Shown: one piece after another, positions 24,301-34,400 of the stretch
Layout: each line of letters starts with the position of its first letter
Position numbering within the stretch: the stretch's first letter is position 1
Origin: Voacanga thouarsii
Taxonomy: Eukaryota; Streptophyta; Magnoliopsida; Gentianales; Apocynaceae
Length of the DNA: 64,000 nt
Reading direction: 5' to 3'
Assembly (NCBI GenBank): GCA_026120185.1
Contig: JANUWF010001053.1
Span: 558,001-622,000 of the forward strand
Made by a program: the position numbers and the translations under genes
Notes under the pieces: generated by a model
The model's database searches: none
What the model was told of the DNA's origin: nothing
What the model saw: only the letters and a program-made list of their open reading frames with translations

Positions 24301-25751
24301 GATCAAGCATCTTGTATAAAAAATATTCTCCTTCTGTTGATGATACTCATCCTCTTTCACTTGTGTACTCAAAGATCTCCTTACTACACCAAGTAATCCA
24401 CATACTTGCCCAACTTCTTCATCTTCTTCACTCGAAATTTCTTCTTCCTTTTGAACTTCTTCCAATTTCTCATATTCCTCTTCCTCGGATGAAATCTCAC
24501 CACAAACATTTGTGTACATCACTCTCTTGCTTGGGAATTTGTGTGCTATGTGTCCATATCCGAAACAACAAAAGCATTTGATATCTCGGCTTCTCGGCTT
24601 CTCAATAGCTTTTCTTTTATCTCTACTCCCTTCTTCCCTTGGTTTATTGAATTCCCTAGGTGGCAGCTTTGGAACTCTTTCCTTCTTAGGTGTCGTCTTA
24701 GAGAATTCCTTAGGGGCTGGAGTTGGGTAGTTTCCTCTCCTCTCAACTGGCCTTTTCTTCAGTTGTTTTTCTACCTTCATAACCATATACACCATTTCTT
24801 CCAAGGTTTCATATGAATGCAACTCGACTACATTGGCTATCTCTCGGTTTAATCCACTTAGAAATCTAGCTTTGGTGGCACGTGGATCTTCATTTATAAC
24901 CGCCCGCATCATTAGCACTTCAAGTTCTTTGTGATAATCTTCAACACTTCTATTTCCCTATCTTAGCACTTAAAGCCTCTGATATAGCTTGTTGTAGTAA
25001 TGATGTGGTAGAAACCTTGCCCTCATGAGATTTTTTCATCAATTTTCATGTCTCAACAGCATTTTCTCCCATTCTCCTTCTATTAGCGAAAACCTGATCC
25101 CACCATACCAATGCATAATTTGAAAATCCCAATACTACCAACTTCACTTATTTCAGTCACTATAATCTTGGCAATCAAATAGAATTTTCATTTTTCTTTC
25201 CCATTCAAAATATGCCTTGGGATCACTTTTTCCAAAAATTGTGGCACCTTCATTTTGATGTTTTTCAATTCTCGTTCTCCCTCATTTTCATCTCTCCTCC
25301 TATCTCTCATCCCGTTACCTCGATATTGGTCGCCATAGTCTTCCTTCGGGTATCCCTCTTCCCACCCAAATTCCCTCTCAATATTTCTTTCAACTCCCCT
25401 CATAAGATTCTTACCAAATCTCCCTCGGCCTCTTCCTCTACCTCCTCTCAACCCATTTCTCCCTCATCTCATAGGAACTTGTTGATATCCACCAACAGAA
25501 TATTCATCCCATTCTTCTCCAAGTTGTGTATTCACGGGAGATGTGTTGTAAGCTTCTGGTGGCTCTTGTCCCCTCCTTGGATCGACGGTAGATGTTTGGC
25601 TTTGTTAAGCGCGGAGTTTGATCATCTCCCTCCAAATGCCCTCTATACTTCTTTGCAATGATATGAGGGTTTCATGAATATCTCCTAGTTCCTCTTGTGG
25701 TCTAATTGCTCCACCAAAATTTAGCCTAGTCGGTTCCTCTCCTTAAGTCAT
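24301..25751 (-). pseudogene. Element G gag
   Basis: Minus-strand gag, starting at ATG 25751-25749 and read as MT(stop)GEEPTRLNFGGAIRP. A coiled-coil-like N-terminus (LISLQRSIEGIWREMIKL) is followed by an Arg/Gly-rich tract at 25380-25460, the capsid core near 24750-25200 (VPQFLEKVIP, ARFLSGLNREIANVVEL), a basic Pro-rich linker, a zinc knuckle CFCCFGYGHIAHKF near 24536-24576 with the final Cys lost, and an acidic Glu-rich tail. Two TAA stops lie in the first 60 codons at Gln positions. Frame changes occur between 24920 and 25190. Confidence 0.82.
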
Positions 25752-27187
25752 CAATGGAGTTTAGGTTGATATTCCTGCCAAAAAAATTAAGAGAACAAAA
25801 ATAGAAATTGGTTTCCTCACTCACTCCTTAAGTTTTTACACTCCACTTTTGTGTTTGCTTCCTTGGCTTTTCAAGTAAGAATCTTTCTTTCTTGCCTTTT
25901 TCATTTACTCAATGTCTTACTTGTTCTGCCAAATTCCTCCCTAACTTCAAAGGGTTTAGTTCACCTTAGTTTATTAGCTCTTAGGATGCTTCAATACAAG
26001 GGTCCTAGGATAACTCAATTTAATAAACACTTAGAAGGTCAAGAACAAGTAGAATATAAGGTGTTCACAACATACAACAAAAACAAAGAACATAATGGAG
26101 CACGACAACATTTTTTAAACCAATTCTAAGGAATTGAGTACAAAGATACTTAATTCAAGTAGGACAATACAATAAGAAGGAATCTAGGATTACGTTATAG
26201 GAATAATACTAATGATCAAGCTACATCCTTTTTTTGAGACATTTCATCAAACACATGGTGTCCATAAAGTGTTAGAGATATACCATAGAGTCAATTTGTA
26301 CTTATACTATTGTCGTTATGTTTTATATAATAATATGAGGTTTTTCTTTCCATGAATAGTGCATTTTATTTTGTGGTCATCAAGTACGTGACTTGATAGT
26401 AAAACCCAACAATGAATACAATGACTATTCTAAAACTATCCCTGATCGATTATTATTATTGGAACAATAATAAATTAAGATTAGTATATTTGTGACTTGA
26501 TGACTATGTTTTACTGGTCATGGATATTTGTGATATCGAGCCAAAATATAAATAAATGTTAGAGAACATTGTATTGGACATGACCCACTGTGAGAGTACT
26601 TTATGGAACATATCATAAGTACTTTCTAGCCATAATGATATTAAAAGTCCTTCGACCTAAATTCATCATAGTTTCCTACTTGATAAATTCTATATTTTGA
26701 TGTTGTCTAAAGTTGTCTTTAACCAGATAATAAATTAGACTACTGTTGGATATAGAATAAGTCAATGAGAGGAATATGATTGATAGTGAAGAAATTTGTC
26801 CCTCTCAATTATAGGAGAGATATCCATGGGCCCCTTGATAAGTTAGACTGTTAAAATGCATGGCCGTGCTCAAATATATCAATCTAAGATATTGATATCA
26901 TTTGTTTGAACAGTCTTCTATGAAATCAAGAAATGATTGATTAAGCTTAATAAGGATGACATGCTCTGTGCCTTATGCTTAATCTGGATATCGTGTGACA
27001 AAAGGATTAAATATAAAATTATGATTTTGTTCAAAGAGATCACCAATCTTCATTTAACCTGGATAGTTATAATGTTTTGCTAGAAACCGCTTATAACTTA
27101 TGGGCCATTTAAATATGATTTGGGTACACTGCTAATGTTAAATGAACCTATAAGGTCACATAATAAGTGAACTTGTTATGTTAGTTT

Positions 27188-27307
27188 TCTGGTAACCAGA
27201 TTCAATGAATTTGGAAACATGTCTAAGTTAATCGAACTTAGAAAATCAACCAGATACAATGAATCTGGAAATATGTTTACATTTGATGTATTTGGATGAT
27301 ATCCAAA
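27188..27307. repeat. Cluster of short inverted repeats inside the solo LTR
   Basis: Five inverted repeats in 120 bp: TCTGG/CCAGA (27188-27200), CCAGATTC.. GAATTTGG (27196-27214), CTAAGTT/AACTTAG (27223-27241), CCAGAT/ATCTGG (27250-27268) and TTTGGAT/ATCCAAA (27291-27307). Two of them are direct copies of the same CCAGAT..ATCTGG unit about 54 bp apart. Confidence 0.85.
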
Positions 27308-27749
27308 TTATAAGAATCTGAGTCGGTAAATTAATTAGTTAAATTATTAAGATAATGACAGAATCTTATCATATCAACTTTAATTTAATTTGAATTTAAA
27401 TTAAAATATGATAAGATATTATTAGGGTTGGACTCTAAGAGGTTCGGAGTGGGTTTTTAAGAAAACCCTAGCCGTCTTCTTAAGTGTCCCAATTCGGTTG
27501 AGAATATTCGTGCCCCCATTCATCAGAGAGAAAAAAACCCTCTCAAACCCTAGGCGCTAGCACTCCCCGGATAACGAGTTAGTTCGCGGTGTGTATCCGA
27601 TAGAGGACGTTCATGCACTGCAACGTCTGGTGATTGTTCGGGTTGCACGTACAACAGCGCAATTAGAATCGAAGGATCTCGATTACACCAAACAGAGGTA
27701 ATTCTGCAAACTTTAGATCTTCTTAATCATTTACTTAGGTCCTCAAAAG

Positions 27750-27790
27750 GGATTCGTGGATGTTTTTCGCGTTTAGGAATCCACGAATCC
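27750..27790. repeat. 12-bp perfect inverted repeat at the solo LTR end
   Basis: GGATTCGTGGAT (27750-27761) and ATCCACGAATCC (27779-27790) with a 17-nt spacer, ending 5 bp before the LTR border. It would form a strong hairpin in RNA or single-stranded DNA. Confidence 0.93.
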
Positions 27791-28059
27791 TAACATAAAG
27801 GTATGGTCATTGACACTTTTTATCAAACACCTTATATGCAAGATTTTCCTACAGAACTTTCTAAACAAGTTTCTTCCCAAACAAGCCTAATATAGTCACA
27901 ATAACAAGAATCAATGTATTCCCAAAGATCTTTCTTCAACAAATCATTCTCATTCTCCTCTTTTTTTTATTATTTTTTTTTATCCAAGAAAAACTTAAGA
28001 TCAAACAACACTCTAGGTTTGATAGATCCAAGCTAAGATAGAAATTTAAGCTTAACCTC

Positions 28060-28075
28060 GCTTTGATACCAAATT
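28060..28075 (-). promoter_or_regulatory. Primer-binding site of element G
   Basis: Minus strand, just inside the 5' LTR end CATATCA: AATTTGGTATCAAAGC. It matches the initiator tRNA-Met PBS TGGTATCAGAGC apart from one G-to-A change. Confidence 0.85.
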
Positions 28076-29069
28076 TGATATGAGCTTGAGAGAGAAAGTC
28101 TTTCAAGATCTAAAAGTGGCTCTTGTTTAAACTTTAGCAAAGTTCAAGGACTTCAAACAAACAAGATAGGACATAAAGAGATCAAGGAAAGTAACAAAGT
28201 AACACCTTTTCCCACAAACAAGAAACCCTAGAAGAACTAATTTTTAGAACCCAAAATTTAGTAGATAAAGGTCTACCACAAAAACACCTTTGAACCTTTG
28301 ATTTAGCAAGAAATCAAGAAGTAAAAGGATAAAAAATTGTGGGCATTTAAACAAGAAACAACAAGAACCCTAGACGACATACAAGAAGAACCCTTGTTAA
28401 TTTTAAGTTGAATTATCCTTAAAGTTTATAGACACTTACTCAAGGGTGGACTAAGCCCTTAGTTTAGTATTGGATTGAAGTTACAAGGAATCTCTCCATG
28501 CTTCAAGCCTTCAAGATGAATACTTCATTCATGTTAAAAATGTGATACATGTTGTTGTTTTCTTACAATACAAAAGCAATGTATAAGGGTGTTCTATCTC
28601 TGAACTAAACAACTCTTATTACAAAAAGACCCCAAAATAGCTGAAAAATCGTCTGGGATTTGAGTTTCCGAGCACAGCCGGCGCCGGTTCAGGCTTCTAG
28701 GGCTAGTGCCGGTTCCACTCTGGTAGAACAGTGATCGGTCATGAAAACAAGACTTTCACCAATCCCCAACCGACACCAGTTTGGGCTTCTCAGGCTGGCA
28801 CCGATTCCGCTCTATCACCTTCATTTTTCTGCGCGAACAGCTTCTAGTTGACGTTCTTCATATACCAGCAGCATGGTTTGTTCTCATTCCTCTTCCGACA
28901 TTGCCCATATGCTATCCCCTTGAAGTGTGCTTGTAAATATGTTTGAAAGTTGTGTTGGAATTGTTTGGTAAGGGCTCTCGTCAATGGATCGGGAAAACTC
29001 GATTTTATTTCGGTTTCGTCCTCTCTCCCTTCTTGAGCTCGATCCCTGTGGCCGGATTGATTCCTATCA
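28076..29069 (-). repeat. 5' LTR of element G
   Basis: 994 bp, from TGATAGGAATC (minus strand, 29069) to CATATCA (28076). It is collinear with the 3' LTR; LTR-LTR divergence could date the insertion. The GC-rich motif cluster at 28671-28810 (for example GCCGGCGCCGGTTCAGG) is better preserved here than in the 3' LTR. Confidence 0.93.
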
Positions 29070-29499
29070 TTTACAAAACAATTTATAATAGCAACATCAT
29101 CTAATCATGCTGAAATTATAACTATTCATGAAACAACCCGATAATGTTTGTGATTGAGATTAATGATCCATTATATCCAAGAAAATTGTGCTTTATTCTC
29201 CAAAAAAAAAATAAAAATTCAATACCTCTTTATAATGACAATACAACTTTATAACTTAATTAAGAGATGGTTATATTAAAGGAGATAAGACAAAATATAT
29301 TTTATTAATTTTTTTTTTTACTCATGAACTCTAGAAAAGATGTAAAATAAATGTGTAATAAATTCGATCATGTGATTATCTGACAAATTTATTCACGAAG
29401 ATATTGCCAACTGCTTTATTTGAAAAATTATTATATAAATTGGGGATATATCGACTGAAAGATATGAATTCATCTTGAATGATGCTATCGAGAGAGGGA

Positions 29500-29541
<42 letters not shown>

Positions 29542-29740
29542 TACACTGTACTATTTTTTTCTAAATAAGTTTTTTTTTCTGTTGGATTTTTCTTGATTAG
29601 GTTTTTAACAAAAATAGTGTTCCCTTAAGAATGAAAAGTGTACTCTTTCACTTCACTAAGTTCTAATTTTATAAGATTTTTCCTAGAAATGTTTTTAACA
29701 AGGCATTTTCCAATATTCTAAAAATGAACATGCAAAAAAG
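29070..29740 (+). pseudogene. Ty1/copia RNase H C-terminus and 3' tail (copia2)
   Basis: Copia2 resumes after the element G insertion. Read in pieces: ATSSNHAEIITIHE (29090), a PLYNDNTTL-like segment (29225), then the HDVRTRKDVK-like end (29330) and LPTALFEKL-like tail (29410). An A/G-rich tract (GAGAGAGGGAG) is at 29490-29500. The 3' non-coding part (29540-29740) aligns with copia1 at 55300-55499. A TA repeat (29504-29538) interrupts it. The gene is heavily decayed. Confidence 0.8.
29504..29538. repeat. TA microsatellite in copia2 tail
   Basis: Uninterrupted TA dinucleotides; absent from the corresponding site in copia1 (near 55300). A second TA run lies at 29814-29831. Confidence 0.93.
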
Positions 29741-30115
29741 AGTATTTTGAAATAAAAAAGATAAAAGGTAATTATTCATATTTTGATATTTTCCATTTAT
29801 TTAGAAGAGAGATATATATATATATATATATTACTATTTTGATTTCTAATGTTATTCATTTATCTAAAAAATAAATGCAATTTTTCATTTTTTTAAGGTA
29901 TTAATTTCATAGATAAGATAAATTTGTATTTATTAGAGTTATTTCTTATATTTTGAGATAATATATTTAAAATTTTATACATATAAGCCTGATACAAATA
30001 AACAAAATATGAATTTGAAATATGAGTAATTATTTCTTTTACTTCTTATAATTTTTTAATTTATAGTTTTTATTTTTTATTTCTTAATTTTATTTTGAAT
30101 TAAATTTATAATAAA
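29741..30115 (+). mobile_element. Degenerate copia2 3' LTR
   Basis: Very AT-rich. The right part (TTATAGTTTTTA...TTTTGAATTAAATTTATAATAA) corresponds to the end of the copia1 5' LTR at 37925-37972 (TTACAGTTTTATA...TTTTGAATCAAATTTACAACA). The position directly after the copia2 tail supports the call. Borders are approximate. It ends about 200 bp from the G-box of the downstream gene. Confidence 0.6.
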
Positions 30116-30410
30116 TTTTACTTTTATTTTATGTGAGTACAAAAAGCAACAGCCCTGCAAAACCAAGAAAATTCCATCAACTATCCACCCTACCATCGTA
30201 TCAAACTTCCCACTCGGCAAAGGGCAGATCCGTAACTTTAGAAAAAGAACCAATAAAACCCTACTCGAGTAATAATAAACTGGCCCCCACTTGAGGGAAG
30301 AGAAGAAATGAAGAGCCACGTGGACACAGCCATAACCCGTTTGATGACGTGTTAGATGTAACCGTAGCTTCCTCAGCCTCCCTATTTATTCCCTGCGTCC
30401 TCATCCATTT
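30116..30410 (+). promoter_or_regulatory. Promoter region of the MA3-domain gene
   Basis: Base composition changes abruptly from the copia2 relic. It contains CCAAT (30247-30251), a perfect G-box in GCCACGTGGAC (CACGTG 30317-30322, also an ABRE-type core), TGACGTG (30345-30351) and a TATA-like CTATTTATT (30382-30390). A CT-rich initiator region follows (30411-30450). The start site is estimated at 30410-30430 from the TATA spacing and the CT-rich tract; it is not shown directly. Confidence 0.6.
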
Positions 30411-30489
30411 TCTTCTCTCTCTCTTCACGTTTTCTCTCTCCCATTCGATCATCAAAAACCTATACATACAGCTTTCTCTCTCTATCTCT

Positions 30490-30555
30490 ATGTACTGTAT
30501 CTCTTGCAGACATAGTATGTATATATTGGGGGATTGGTTTGAGGCGCTTGTATAG
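30490..30555 (+). CDS. Upstream ORF (21 codons) in the 5' UTR of the MA3 gene
   Basis: The first ATG downstream of the estimated start site opens a 21-residue frame, beginning MYCISCRHSM and ending at TAG 30553-30555, with a second in-frame ATG inside. The ATG context (CTCTATGTA) is weak, so leaky scanning or reinitiation at the main ATG is plausible. No further ATG occurs between 30556 and the putative UTR intron at 30760. Coding status is inferred only from position. Confidence 0.4.
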   Translation: MYCISCRHSMYILGDWFEALV

Positions 30556-30655
30556 CTGGGGTTTGTGTATACAGTAAGAACACAGTGGTTACTGTGGGTG
30601 GGAAGGGAGAAGATCGGTTTCGGTATTTGGATTTGGTTTGTAGATTAATCTCAAT

Positions 30656-30678
30656 CTTGGCTCGAGATCCGAGCCAAG
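30656..30678 (+). promoter_or_regulatory. Perfect 9-bp GC-rich hairpin in the 5' UTR
   Basis: CTTGGCTCG (30656-30664), loop AGATC, CGAGCCAAG (30670-30678). It lies downstream of the uORF stop and upstream of the putative UTR intron, so it would be retained in the mature mRNA. Six of nine pairs are G-C. Confidence 0.75.
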
Positions 30679-30759
30679 AGCACTGAGGATTCGCCTCAAC
30701 GGGAGCGTCAGTTGGCCGTATTCCGCTTTTTTTCTCTCTCATCTCCTTGGTGAAGAGTG

Positions 30760-31150
30760 GTAATTGTTATTGATTTTTTTTTTTGGGGGTTTTTATTTGA
30801 TGAAATTTGTGCGAGTAGAGTCGTGTTTCTACATGTGCATGTTTAATTATCTTGTGAGTGATGTATAAATGCAAGGTCATCTGTTGCTGTGGATGTTTAA
30901 TTATTTTCCCCATTTTAGTGATTCATTTAGCTTTTTGCTTTTTTTTTTTTTTATTTGTTCATGTGTTATGCAAGTTTAGGCTGTTTGTAGGTTTTATTGA
31001 TTTGAATTGGATATATCTGTTTCTTTTTTGCGTTTTCAGTGATTCTGGGGAAAATAATCTTTTGGAATCCTTTGTTAGCAAAGGATAAAGATTAGTTCTA
31101 GAGATGAACGAATCTTATATTCAATTTTTGGCAAAATCTTTGTGCTGTAG
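30760..31150 (+). other. Putative 5'-UTR intron
   Basis: Donor AGTG|GTAATTG at 30760 and acceptor TGCTGTAG at 31150 bound a T-rich stretch (TTTTTTTTTT near 30774 and 30944) with no sustained reading frame. The acceptor is 21 bp before the main ATG. The donor is the best of several candidates, so its exact position is uncertain. Confidence 0.5.
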
Positions 31151-31171
31151 GGTTTTGGTTTTTTGGAGAAA

Positions 31172-31409
31172 ATGGCGTCAAGTGAGGGGTTTTTGACAGA
31201 GGAGCAAAGGGAGATGCTGAAAATAGCAGCTCAGAATGCAGAAATATTGTCCTCTTCTCCGAAATCTCCATCTCCAAGGTCTCCAAGTACTCTGCTTTCT
31301 GAACATCATATAAAGGCCCCCGGTGGTGGGAAGGCATCAGCAGGAGGAGGGATTGCTGTGAGGCATGTGCGGCGATCACATTCAGGGAAACATATCCGCG
31401 TCAAGAAGG
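31172..31409 (+). CDS. MRF: Coding exon 1 of the MA3 gene
   Basis: 79 codons plus one base. It ends AAGAAGG|GTAAGA. It encodes the Ser/Pro-rich N-terminus and the basic VRRSHSGKH segment. Confidence 0.93.
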
Positions 31410-34400
31410 GTAAGAATCATTTCTTTTATCAGGTACTTCGTTATTAAAATGTGCAGTTGTCATGATTTAGTAGTTCAAGTTGTTCTCTTGTTTTTCATTG
31501 CACTAATGGCATACGTTGGTGTAGGTTATGTTTTTAGCTCGCAGGACAGTGAAAGTTGTCTGACTGATTCCTTATTGGTTTGTGAAATAAGAGAGAGAGA
31601 GAGAGAGAGAGATTAATAAGAAAAAACTGAGAGATGCCTTCATACCTAGTATCTGAATTGTGAGGGGCCGGGGGATTGACTAAGTTGGTTCTTATTATAA
31701 TTATATAGACTTCATTATATGCTGATCTAGTGCCTAAGAAGTGCATTTATATGGTAAATTGGTGAATAGAAGTATAGCTACTCTCTTGCAGGATAAGTTC
31801 TGTTATATTCACTTATTTATTTTTATTAGCAGGTCAATTTATAGATTTATTTTTATTAGCAGGTCAATTTGTAGAGGTTTCTGCCTACTATGAGTGAATA
31901 TATTGTTGCGTGATATGTCAGTGATGCAAGGAGTAATATGTGCTTCACTTGTTATAGTTTGTTTGACTTTGTGTTGTGTTTTTTGGCTGTGGATTTGTCA
32001 GAAGAAAGAAGGGGGTGGGGGTGGTTTTCTAAAGTTGACTGATGTCCTAAGTTCTGTTCATTAACCATAATATGCCTGTCAGAGTCGTTTGGAGGCAGAT
32101 GAGTTTGTAACATAGTTTGACTTCCATTTAGCCACACCAATTAACTTGTGTGACGTAGTTTGACGTTCACTTTGTCGGGACGTGGCCATCCTGACTTTGA
32201 CAAAAAACTTGTATTATATTTTTACATCTTTTTTCAATGAGGAAAGCTGTAAAAAACAAAAACTGTAGCTTGTAGTTTTATTATTAGAATTATTATAATT
32301 TAGACATAAAATAAGGAGCCCATTCTATTATTTAGGACAGTCAGTATTTTTAAGTGAAGGTGGGTAAGGAGGAAAAGTTCGATTAAGTTACAATATTCAT
32401 TTCAAGCTAATTCCCTTGAGGTCTGGAGCTGTAGCTTGTTCTCTATATATTTATGGCTCATTTGTTATACTCCCGAGATCAACTTTTAAGGATGAAAACA
32501 TTTTGTGACAATATATATGGTTCCATTCATCACCTCCTCTCTTGGTATGCTAGGCCTCTGGTAAAAAATTGCAATGACCTTGCTATTAGGGAACTGTGAA
32601 TTGTACTGTATACAGACATGACTCTAGTTATTGTTATTATTATTATTATTTTTTATGCGACCAAGATTGTAAGCAATTACTCTTTTTTGTAAAGATTTTT
32701 TAAGACTGTTTTGCAATAAAACTTCTTCTACAGTTGGCTTTAAAAGTCTCTCTGCTCCTTTCTTTTGCTTCACTACCTATGTTGTTGGTTGCATGGAAGG
32801 GACTCATTTAGTGCTTATCTTGGAGTTAAGCCTCAGGCATTGAGTGATACTTTCTTCCCTTCAATATTTTTCCCGGCAAGTATCATTTAGTGTTGTAAGA
32901 AGATACACCTATGTTTGCATGCATCAGAAAATTTTCTTGTGAGAAATCCATTTAGGCATGTGATATTTTATAAATGGGCTCAAACAGATGTACATCTATT
33001 GAGAGAACTGTTTATGATTCGTGGCAGAGGAGATGGGGAAGAGGAAGGAGAGTCTAGCTTGTATTTTCTTCACTGCAGTATTGTCTGTTGCTGCTACCTT
33101 TTCCTACTTGTTTGGTTAATGAATTTGTTTTTTTTTTTGCTCTTTTGAGTGCTTGGTTACTTGCCAGACTAAATGGTACGATTGATGCTGGAAACTTTAT
33201 GGAACCTAGAGTGGGAATAGGTTTAGTTTTTCAATTGCTGGCCAAATGATATGTCAAGAGGTATAGATTATTACGATATATGCTGGAAACTTTAGGGAAT
33301 GGAGGGTGGGAATGGGTTTGGTTTTTAAATTGCCGGCAAGGAATGGCGAGGTATAGTTCGCTTTGGATTCAACTTTAATTGGGGATGCATCTGTCCATTG
33401 GTTTTCCAATCTTGGGTTTCTTCCATGGTTTTTTCCCTGTAAATTATGACAAGATTGTGGAACTTTTCCCTTCTTATGCCTCTATGGATTCTTCTTTTTA
33501 TGCTCCGAACTCTGGTCGATTTCATTATTATCCTGACAACTCTCTTTTGATAATGGTGGCAATAGATGGTGCTGGTGGCAAGGGAACCTGGGGAAAATTA
33601 CTTGATACTGACGGGGAATCGCGTATTGATCGGAATGATCCCAACTATGATAGTGGGGAGGTAAATTTCTGTCTAAGATATATTTTCCTTTTTTGTCTGA
33701 TTTTAGTCTGCTGTTCCAGTGGATCTTGCAATGTCATTGGGGTGCCATAAAACACCTATGGATTACTTTTTCACTGTACTTGCACTTCTGATCTTCCTAG
33801 GAGCCCTATGAGCTTGTTGGATCCATGGTCTGTGATCCACTTGATGAGTACAAGAAAGCTGTAGTTTCTATTATTGACGAATACTTCAGCACTGGTGATG
33901 TAGATGTTGCTGCTTCTGATCTGAAAGAGTTGGGATCAAGTGAATATCATCCCTACTTCATCAAGAGACTTGTTTCCATGGCCATGGATAGGCATAATAA
34001 GGAGAAGGAAATGGCTTCGGTGTTGCTTTCAGCTCTCTATGCTGATGTCATCAGCTCTGCCCAGATCAGTCGAGGTTTCTTCATGCTTCTTGAATCTGCT
34101 GATGATCTGGCTGTTGACATTCTAGATGCAGTTGATATTCTTGCCTTATTTGTTGCTCGAGCCGTGGTTGATGACATTCTTCCTCCAGCATTCATTACTA
34201 GGGCAGAGAAAATGCTCCCAGAGTCCTCTAAAGGATTTCAAGTTCTACAAACTGCTGAGAAAAGCTATCTATCTGCCCCTCATCATGCAGAACTTGTGGA
34301 GAGACGCTGGGGTGGTAGCACTCATTTTACTGTTGAGGAAGTAAAGAAAAAGATAGCCGACCTTTTGAGGGAGTATGTAGAGAGTGGAGATACTACTGAA

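Larger units (their letters stand above)
26270..27795. mobile_element. Solo LTR inserted in element G leader, target duplication TAAAG
   Basis: 1526 bp with ends TGTTAG and CTAACA (perfect 6-bp inverted repeat) and identical flanks TAAAG (26265-26269 and 27796-27800). It splits the non-coding leader of element G. The right end holds a hairpin and an ACCAAACAGAGGTAA segment typical of LTR 3' ends, which suggests plus orientation. No internal element domains accompany it and no second copy lies in the window. Superfamily is not determined from sequence alone. Confidence 0.92.
20044..29069 (-). mobile_element. Complete Ty3/gypsy element G with target duplication TTTAC
   Basis: 9026 bp bounded by LTRs 20044-21046 and 28076-29069 and by identical 5-bp flanks TTTAC (20039-20043 and 29070-29074). 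The ends are TGATA...TATCA on the minus strand. Inside, from right to left: PBS, leader (split by a solo LTR), gag, protease, RT, RNase H, integrase and polypurine tract. The D-S-G, YFDD and D-D-E residues are visible, but frameshifts and stops make it non-autonomous now. The domain order and the long gag Arg-rich tail fit a chromovirus-like lineage. It is the only structurally complete retroelement in the window and sits inside copia2. Confidence 0.93.

Noticed and set aside
31098..31379. 93-codon minus-strand frame over exon 1 of the MA3 gene
   Set aside because: It is antisense to a well-supported coding exon and has no motif of its own.
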